Assembly: GCA_964352775.1 (NCBI GenBank)
Contig: CAYGTK010000149.1
Coordinates: 1 to 10,594, forward strand
DNA from: CAYGTK01 sp964352775
GTDB taxonomy: Bacteria > Bacteroidota > Bacteroidia > Chitinophagales > CAIOSU01
Length of the DNA stretch: 10,594 nt
Reading direction: 5' to 3'
The notes beneath the pieces were generated by a model that saw only the letters and a list, made by a program, of their open reading frames with translations, searched no databases and was not told where the DNA came from. Below, piece after piece: positions 6,495 through 10,594 of the stretch; within the stretch, counting starts at the first letter, position 1, and every line of letters begins with the position of its first letter. Position numbers and translations under genes: made by a program.

Positions 6495-7903
6495 TCAATA
6501 AAAGTACGCGTAGCTTCCAAACTGCGGAAGCGCATAAACTTGGTTTTACCACTTTCAATATTCACCTCAAAGTCGTGTGTTCGGGCTTGATTTCCCTGCC
6601 CGTAAGTAACTAATTGTATGGTATGCTTGCCAGCGGGCAATCGCATTCTACCTATATGAATATCATGTGGAAGGGTCTGCCAGTTACGCGTATCGGCTTG
6701 TTCGCTTATGGCGCCAAATAAATCAAGGGCAAGACCCAAGCCGTCCTTCTCTTTAGCGCGGGCAATTTCTGCTGCTGCCTGCTTTAAGGCCACACGTAAA
6801 ATAGCCGTAGCTACCTCGCGGGCCAGTCTATCCTTCAAACTTTGCAGGGCAATGGCATTTATTGGTTCTACCATGTCCATTTTATGCTCTTTACCGTTCA
6901 CCTTAAGGGTGCTGCGCTTAAATACCGATGGGCGCTCTAAATAGCGAGGCAATACCATACGTATCACCCTAAGATCAAGCAGGCTTTTACGTTCATCTGC
7001 GCTTACACTGGCGGCAGGAAAGGGAAATACAAAGCCCTCTTCCGTATTCTGAAAGGTGATGGCCCCGCCAACTCCGGGCACAATGGTAAAAGAGATCCTA
7101 TTCTCATCCTTTACAGGGCCAAGGCCATTCTCCCAAAAGAAGACCACCTCCCCATCCTGCTTATCGTAGTTGTGCTGATACGTGGTACTAAATTCCTTTT
7201 CGTATTGCTTACGCTCTTCCACAAATTTGTTGAAATGGGCCGAGCGCATCAGGTCTTGCTTCAGCTGCTGTGGCACTTGTAAACCATAGTTCTTCGCGTA
7301 TACATCGCGATAAGCTTCATAGGCATTTCGGTAGGCTATAAAGGCATTGTTATCATCATAGCTGGCCTCGTATATCATTCCCATTAGGTAGTGGGCAAAG
7401 GCATCTTTAGTATAGGTGGTTTTCCGCTTGGCCTTGTCGGCTAGGTCGTTCAGCTTTATGTTAATGCGGCGGGCTTCTACTAAAGCAGCTTCTAGCTTGC
7501 CCATATCAAGGTAATTATTGCTGGTGTAGTAGTTCAGCATCACGTTCTCAAAATCCTCTACCTGGTAGGGTTTCACCATTGGGTTGGTTACCAATGCCAA
7601 GGCTTCCCACGCGCCGGAGTTAATGCGCTCACCTATTAACCTATCTGCCGTGTTAAAGTACTCGTTACTCAACTCGTAATGCCCTGCCAGCGACGCTATC
7701 AAACCCCTATTGAGCATATAAAGCACCCGCACATGTGGCTTACCCAGCTTCTTCTCGTTACTCTCTAGGTAAGCTAAAGCCCCCTCCATATCACCACTCA
7801 CAAACTTGCGTTGCAAATCGGCCTGCTTTTGATAATAGGTAGCACAACCCAGCATGCCCAAACAGCAGAGCACCATCACCAGTTTTTGTACCATCCCTTT
7901 CAT
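6491..7903 (-). CDS. COG3014-like TPR lipoprotein
   Basis: A 470-aa protein when started at the ATG at 7903. It has a lipoprotein signal peptide (hydrophobic core 8-18, lipobox MLGC with C20), so it should be a periplasm-facing membrane lipoprotein. Residues about 25-210 are helical repeats of TPR type: VLYMLNRGLIASLAGHYELS, NYLDMGKLEAALVEARR and NAFIAYRNAYEAYRDVY. Residues about 240-470 form a predicted beta-rich C-terminal domain, with an Ala-rich helix (about 393-414) before its last part. The layout fits the uncharacterised COG3014 family; its function is unknown. A longer reading frame opens upstream at 8032, but that adds 43 residues without character ahead of the signal peptide. It would also place the TATCTTTG promoter box (7910-7917) inside the gene, so it is rejected. 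A start at 7894 (MVQKLVMVLCC) is also possible. Confidence 0.85.
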   Translation of the reverse strand: MKGMVQKLVMVLCCLGMLGCATYYQKQADLQRKFVSGDMEGALAYLESNEKKLGKPHVRVLYMLNRGLIASLAGHYELSNEYFNTADRLIGERINSGAWEALALVTNPMVKPYQVEDFENVMLNYYTSNNYLDMGKLEAALVEARRINIKLNDLADKAKRKTTYTKDAFAHYLMGMIYEASYDDNNAFIAYRNAYEAYRDVYAKNYGLQVPQQLKQDLMRSAHFNKFVEERKQYEKEFSTTYQHNYDKQDGEVVFFWENGLGPVKDENRISFTIVPGVGGAITFQNTEEGFVFPFPAASVSADERKSLLDLRVIRMVLPRYLERPSVFKRSTLKVNGKEHKMDMVEPINAIALQSLKDRLAREVATAILRVALKQAAAEIARAKEKDGLGLALDLFGAISEQADTRNWQTLPHDIHIGRMRLPAGKHTIQLVTYGQGNQARTHDFEVNIESGKTKFMRFRSLEATRTFID

Positions 7904-7909
7904 CGGGGT

Positions 7910-7917
7910 CAAAGATA
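7910..7917 (-). promoter_or_regulatory. -7 promoter element just upstream of the lipoprotein gene
   Basis: On the minus strand the bases read TATCTTTG, an exact match to TAnnTTTG. Only 6 nt separate the box from the ATG at 7903, so transcription would start at or within a few bases of that codon. The message would be leaderless, or translation would begin at the second ATG (7894). A TTG-containing element appears only 29 nt upstream of the box, farther than usual. Confidence 0.5.
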
Positions 7918-8081
7918 GTGATCTGTGGGGATGGATGATGGGTGAACAATTGAAGTAAACAGCAACTGTTATAAGTAACGCTTCTTGAAACTCACTTAAG
8001 GGACCATTTGTAATACATTCTCTTACACCCAAAACAAAGACAACAATAAGTAATCACAATACACATTAAAATATAATTACG

Positions 8082-8089
8082 TATCTTAC
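8082..8089 (+). promoter_or_regulatory. Weak candidate -7 promoter element before the small membrane protein gene
   Basis: TATCTTAC has two mismatches from TAnnTTTG and ends 4 nt before the GTG at 8094. The surrounding region (8030-8090) is strongly A/T-rich, as promoters often are. The call is weak because no -33 element is seen. Confidence 0.2.
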
Positions 8090-8093
8090 AATT

Positions 8094-8639
8094 GTGTTAG
8101 GTGGGCTATTCATAAACGAGAAAGTAGAAGTAAAGACTAATATTGGTGTGGTATATAATTACCTGATCGATCTAAAGGTAAATGAGCTACACGCCAAGTT
8201 TTGGGCACCTAATGAACTACGGATAAACTCAAAGGCGCAATTTGGAAGAACAGAAAGTCTTCATGCACCTAGTTACATTTTCTTTAATCAGTATTCATTA
8301 GGCGGTTCCTTTAAAAAAACACCCCCTTCAGCCTCCATTGTTTTGTATACCAAGTTAAAAGCTATTGATCGTGATACTACAGAGGTGAGACTTAGACAAG
8401 GGCCAACACTAAAAAATATTGTAACTTATTTTTTCGCACTGATATTTATGCCCATATTATTTGGTTTGATAGGTGTTGCTTTCGGTTACGGCTATATAGG
8501 AATGATAATAGGCCTAATTGTATGGCTATGGTTTGCCATTACCAACACCAAGCTCACCATTGAGCACGAGCAGGAATTACTAGCAAATACCAAGATGTAT
8601 TTGGAGAAGCTGAATGAAGCTGAAGTACCTAACATCTAA
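8094..8639 (+). CDS. Small membrane protein with two adjacent helices, unknown function
   Basis: A 181-aa protein of no family I recognise. Residues 1-105 are soluble and of mixed alpha/beta character. Residues about 109-128 (start IVTYFFALIF) and about 131-150 (end LIVWLWFAIT) are two membrane helices joined by a tight turn. Residues 151-181 are a charged tail. Lysines flanking the hairpin (K107, K153) suggest that both termini are cytoplasmic. The start is GTG: an in-frame stop occurs at 8067-8069, no ATG, GTG or TTG lies between them, and there is no early internal ATG. The gene is more A/T-rich than its neighbours and is flanked by opposite-strand genes, so it is probably a single-gene unit. 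It might be a recent arrival, but there is no mobility gene nearby. Confidence 0.65.
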   Translation: MLGGLFINEKVEVKTNIGVVYNYLIDLKVNELHAKFWAPNELRINSKAQFGRTESLHAPSYIFFNQYSLGGSFKKTPPSASIVLYTKLKAIDRDTTEVRLRQGPTLKNIVTYFFALIFMPILFGLIGVAFGYGYIGMIIGLIVWLWFAITNTKLTIEHEQELLANTKMYLEKLNEAEVPNI

Positions 8640-8666
8640 TAAGCCCATCCCGAGCTTTAACACCAC

Positions 8667-9800
8667 CTAAAATTTCAACCCTAAGTCGTAGGCTTCTATC
8701 ATCATATCATCCAGATAAGCATCGCCTAAGTTGCTGAATAGTATCACCCCTACTTGTGTATTGGGATTGAACACAGCAATGGTAGATACTCCCTCTTCGC
8801 CGCCATCGTGCCCCCACAGGTTCCTGCCTTTGTCTAATTGGAACAGGTGAAGTCCCGTTTCATCGTCTAGTTGGGGTATCTGGAAGGTGGTCATGCTATT
8901 AACCGTTTCTGGTTGCAGAATGGTAGTGCCATTATACGTACCCTTTTGCGCCAAGGCGCTGAACAGGCGGAACATATCAGTAGTGCTAGACCTAAGCCCA
9001 CCATTAGGGTAATCCGTAAAGGTGTAATGCTCTATCTTATCATGATCGCGGCGAAAGTACTCGTAGGGCTGCACTATGGTTCCCGTTACCTCGTCAAGCC
9101 TCCAAAATGTATTGTTCATACCCAGCGGCTGAAAGATGTTCTGCTTACAGTAGCTATTGAAATCTATGCCAGAGATCTGTTCTACCAGCACCGCAATAAG
9201 GGCGTTGCCAATGTTGCTGTATTCCACATCGCTGCCGGGGCTAAAGTTGTAATAGTTATCACCCGCATCGTAATAAATGCCGCCCGGTGTTAGGTAGTTC
9301 TCTAAAAAATAGTCGAGCGCAATGGGGCTATCGCTACCATAGTAGTATTGGTTGTCTAAAGCACTACCATCGGCAATGCCCGATGTGTGGGTCAGTAGCA
9401 TGTTAAAGGTTATCTGCTTGGTATGGCCCGGCACATTTACGGGAAAGGGCAAGTAGTTATTTACAGGGTCGTCCAGTTCAAATTCCCCCTGCTCGTGCAG
9501 TTGTAATAGTGCCGTAGCCGTTACCACCTTTGATATAGAGGCCAACAGAAACACATCGCCCTCTGCTAGCGATACGTTGTTCTCTAAACTAGACTTACCC
9601 AAGTGGTTTTGGTAGCGTATCTCTTCCCGTTCAAATATCACCATAGACAAAGCGGGAATATTCTGGTCGTCCATTTCATCTATCATGTATTCCTCTAGGT
9701 CGGCAATGGAATTTACCTCAATAGGGTCGCCACAACCCACAGCGGTAAAGCATAGTAGAAGCGCAAATAGTTTAGCGCCAGTAAGTAGTTGCTTTTTCAT
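8667..9800 (-). CDS. Lipoprotein serine hydrolase (beta-lactamase/PBP family, PF00144)
   Basis: A 377-aa protein from the ATG at 9800. The signal peptide is lipoprotein-type: MKKQLL start, hydrophobic core 11-20 and lipobox AVGC with C23. The mature domain has the class C beta-lactamase fold motifs: S88-I-S-K91 (nucleophile and general base), Y194-S-N196, and GHDGG at 330-334, in which H331-x-G333 replaces the KTG triad. That pattern is typical of serine beta-lactamase-like hydrolases (D-aminopeptidase, esterase or PBP4*-like) more than of true beta-lactamases; the substrate is unknown. It is anchored in a membrane; the GDPIE following the cysteine is mildly acidic and might support surface export, which is uncertain. 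The frame stays open upstream to 9953, but that adds 51 residues before the signal peptide, including translated heptamer repeats (ITNYQLP), so I reject the extension. It converges with the membrane protein gene, leaving 27 nt without a clear terminator. Confidence 0.9.
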   Translation of the reverse strand: MKKQLLTGAKLFALLLCFTAVGCGDPIEVNSIADLEEYMIDEMDDQNIPALSMVIFEREEIRYQNHLGKSSLENNVSLAEGDVFLLASISKVVTATALLQLHEQGEFELDDPVNNYLPFPVNVPGHTKQITFNMLLTHTSGIADGSALDNQYYYGSDSPIALDYFLENYLTPGGIYYDAGDNYYNFSPGSDVEYSNIGNALIAVLVEQISGIDFNSYCKQNIFQPLGMNNTFWRLDEVTGTIVQPYEYFRRDHDKIEHYTFTDYPNGGLRSSTTDMFRLFSALAQKGTYNGTTILQPETVNSMTTFQIPQLDDETGLHLFQLDKGRNLWGHDGGEEGVSTIAVFNPNTQVGVILFSNLGDAYLDDMMIEAYDLGLKF

Positions 9801-9898
9801 AATGGTGTATTTAAAACTTCCGCCCACAAATTTGCTAGCGATCGTAATAGAACGCCGCCCAATTGAAGAATGATATGTCGGGGATGAATAGATCCTAC

Positions 9899-9931
9899 AA
9901 TTGGTAATTGGTAATTGGTAATTGGTAATTG
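9899..9931. repeat. Heptanucleotide tandem repeat (AATTGGT)n
   Basis: Four perfect copies of AATTGGT plus AATTG, 33 bases in all, without any mismatch. It lies between the divergent hydrolase and permease genes, upstream of the Crp/Fnr-like site. On the minus strand it translates to the ITNYQLP repeat seen in spurious gene extensions. Similar heptamers are known as short tandem repeats in cyanobacteria and occur elsewhere. Copy number may vary through slippage. Confidence 0.95.
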
Positions 9932-9945
9932 AATATAGCCCCCAA

Positions 9946-9961
9946 TGTGACATTCGTCACT
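9946..9961 (+). promoter_or_regulatory. Crp/Fnr-like dyad operator upstream of the permease gene
   Basis: TGTGACATTCGTCACT has perfect inverted arms GTGAC/GTCAC around four bases and matches TGTGA-N6-TCACA at nine of ten defined positions. A wider imperfect pair, CCCCA (9940-9944) and TGGGG (9966-9970), encloses it. Its centre is about 33 bp upstream of the centre of the TACATTTG box, placing it near -40 from the expected transcription start. That is the class II activator position. The regulator itself is not in the window. Confidence 0.5.
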
Positions 9962-9982
9962 AAACTGGGGAACTATCGCTTG

Positions 9983-9990
9983 TACATTTG
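9983..9990 (+). promoter_or_regulatory. -7 promoter element for the YeeE/YedE permease gene
   Basis: TACATTTG is an exact match to TAnnTTTG and ends 34 nt before the ATG at 10025. No TTTG -33 element is present at the usual spacing; the Crp/Fnr-like dyad is there instead, consistent with an activator-dependent promoter. Confidence 0.55.
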
Positions 9991-10024
9991 CAGTTCTGTA
10001 TCTTTATAGAACACACATTTACGC

Positions 10025-10594
10025 ATGATAGAATTGATAAGTCAACCCTGGCCATGGTACGTGGCGGGGCCCATGATAGCCTTGGTGCTATTTTCGCTAC
10101 ACCTGTTCGGTAAGCGATTTGGAATGAGCAGCAGCCTGAAAACCATGTGCGCCGCGGGCGGAGCTGGTAAAGTATCCGATTATTTCGATTACGATTGGAA
10201 GGCCAGCGCTTGGAACTTAGTAGTTATAGCTGGGTCGGTAGCAGGTGGATTCATTGCTTCGCAATACTTTACTACTGCTGAACCTATTCAATTGGCCGAA
10301 GCTACCCTAGCCGACTTACAGGCATTGGGTGTAGAAGCCCCACAAGCTAATACCATTGTACCCGAAAGCCTCTTCAATTGGGAGAGCCTATTGACCCTGA
10401 AAGGCTTTATACTAATGGTAGTGGGCGGATTCTTGGTAGGCTTTGGCACCCGATATGCCGAGGGCTGCACCAGCGGACACGCCATCAGCGGATTGAGCAA
10501 TTTGCAACTCCCCTCTTTAATAGCCGTAATCGGTTTCTTCATCGGCGGACTGGTAATGACCTTTCTTATTTTACCCCTAATTCTCGCACTATAA
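10025..10594 (+). CDS. YeeE/YedE family permease, half-size (sulfur-compound transport)
   Basis: Integral inner-membrane protein of 189 aa with about four to five hydrophobic segments (about 12-30, 62-80, 124-142 and 162-187). The family signature GFGTRYAEGCTSGHAISGLS (139-158) carries the conserved cysteine C148. A second cysteine, C42, lies in SLKTMCAA. In the full-length homologue YeeE, such cysteines line the path for thiosulfate. This short type is half that size and usually occurs beside a second half-size YeeE/YedE gene, so the two are thought to work together. The partner would lie just past the end of this window. The substrate is probably thiosulfate or another reduced sulfur compound (family inference). 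The TAA stop is the last three bases of the window, so the gene is complete. It has its own upstream control region and no Shine-Dalgarno sequence. Confidence 0.92.
   Translation: MIELISQPWPWYVAGPMIALVLFSLHLFGKRFGMSSSLKTMCAAGGAGKVSDYFDYDWKASAWNLVVIAGSVAGGFIASQYFTTAEPIQLAEATLADLQALGVEAPQANTIVPESLFNWESLLTLKGFILMVVGGFLVGFGTRYAEGCTSGHAISGLSNLQLPSLIAVIGFFIGGLVMTFLILPLILAL

Noticed and set aside
7904..8032. N-terminal extension of the COG3014-like lipoprotein by 43 residues
   Set aside because: It would place residues without character before a clear lipoprotein signal peptide, and an exact -7 promoter box lies inside it.
8640..8666. Intrinsic terminator between the convergent membrane protein and hydrolase genes
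   Set aside because: No GC-rich hairpin followed by a T-tract can be formed in the 27-nt gap on either strand.
8871..9293. 140-codon open frame opposite the serine hydrolase
   Set aside because: Antisense shadow; the minus-strand frame holds the SxxK, YxN and HxG motifs.
9899..9931. Tandem heptamers as a CRISPR array or replication iterons
   Set aside because: The copies are directly adjacent with no spacers, the unit is only 7 bp, and there is no cas, rep or origin gene nearby.
9801..9953. N-terminal extension of the serine hydrolase by 51 residues
   Set aside because: It includes translated heptamer repeats (ITNYQLP) and precedes a perfect lipoprotein signal peptide.
1..10594. Defence island, toxin-antitoxin module or mobile element
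   Set aside because: There are no integrase, transposase, nuclease, methyltransferase or toxin motifs; the only nucleotide-modifying genes are the RlaP-type pair, which have intact enzyme motifs but no antitoxin-like neighbour.

Overview
The window looks like chromosomal DNA of a member of the Bacteroidota, probably an aerobic, flavobacterium- or cytophaga-like organism. Three things point there. Almost no gene has a Shine-Dalgarno sequence. Several starts are preceded by a good match to the Bacteroidota -7 promoter element TAnnTTTG. The gene families also fit: Rieske/GltS fusion, DUF5996, COG3014 lipoprotein, half-size YeeE/YedE and a lipoprotein beta-lactamase-fold hydrolase. There are no RNA genes, insertion sequences, CRISPR arrays or phage genes. 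Coding density is high, and the longest gap is about 224 bases.

The left third (1-4332) is a run of four leftward genes. In transcription order they are an SDR oxidoreductase, two tandem nucleotidyltransferases of the RlaP/PF10127 type (DNA polymerase beta superfamily) and a glutamate-synthase-like FMN protein with an N-terminal Rieske domain. The first three are tightly packed (10-nt gap, then a TAATG overlap) and are probably one operon. The fourth follows after 71 nt and may be co-transcribed or have its own promoter.

The centre starts at a divergent intergenic region (4333-4459) with a perfect 20-bp palindrome, a candidate operator between the SDR operon and a rightward pair. That pair is a DUF5996 protein and an unrecognised 140-aa protein, joined by an ATGA overlap. 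Next comes a secreted helical protein (207 aa), which converges on a COG3014-type TPR lipoprotein. The two share one CTAG for their stop codons.

The right third has a small two-helix membrane protein with a GTG start, a lipoprotein serine hydrolase on the minus strand, and a half-size YeeE/YedE sulfur-compound permease ending exactly at the window edge. Upstream of the permease are a heptanucleotide tandem repeat, a Crp/Fnr-like dyad and a TAnnTTTG box at a spacing that fits class II activation.

The points most worth following are the tandem RlaP-type nucleotidyltransferases without a visible RNA ligase or kinase, the Rieske-GltS architecture, the 20-bp palindrome, and the Crp/Fnr-like control region of the permease. 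I did not find a clearly new multi-gene system. All family assignments were made by reading motifs, without a database search.
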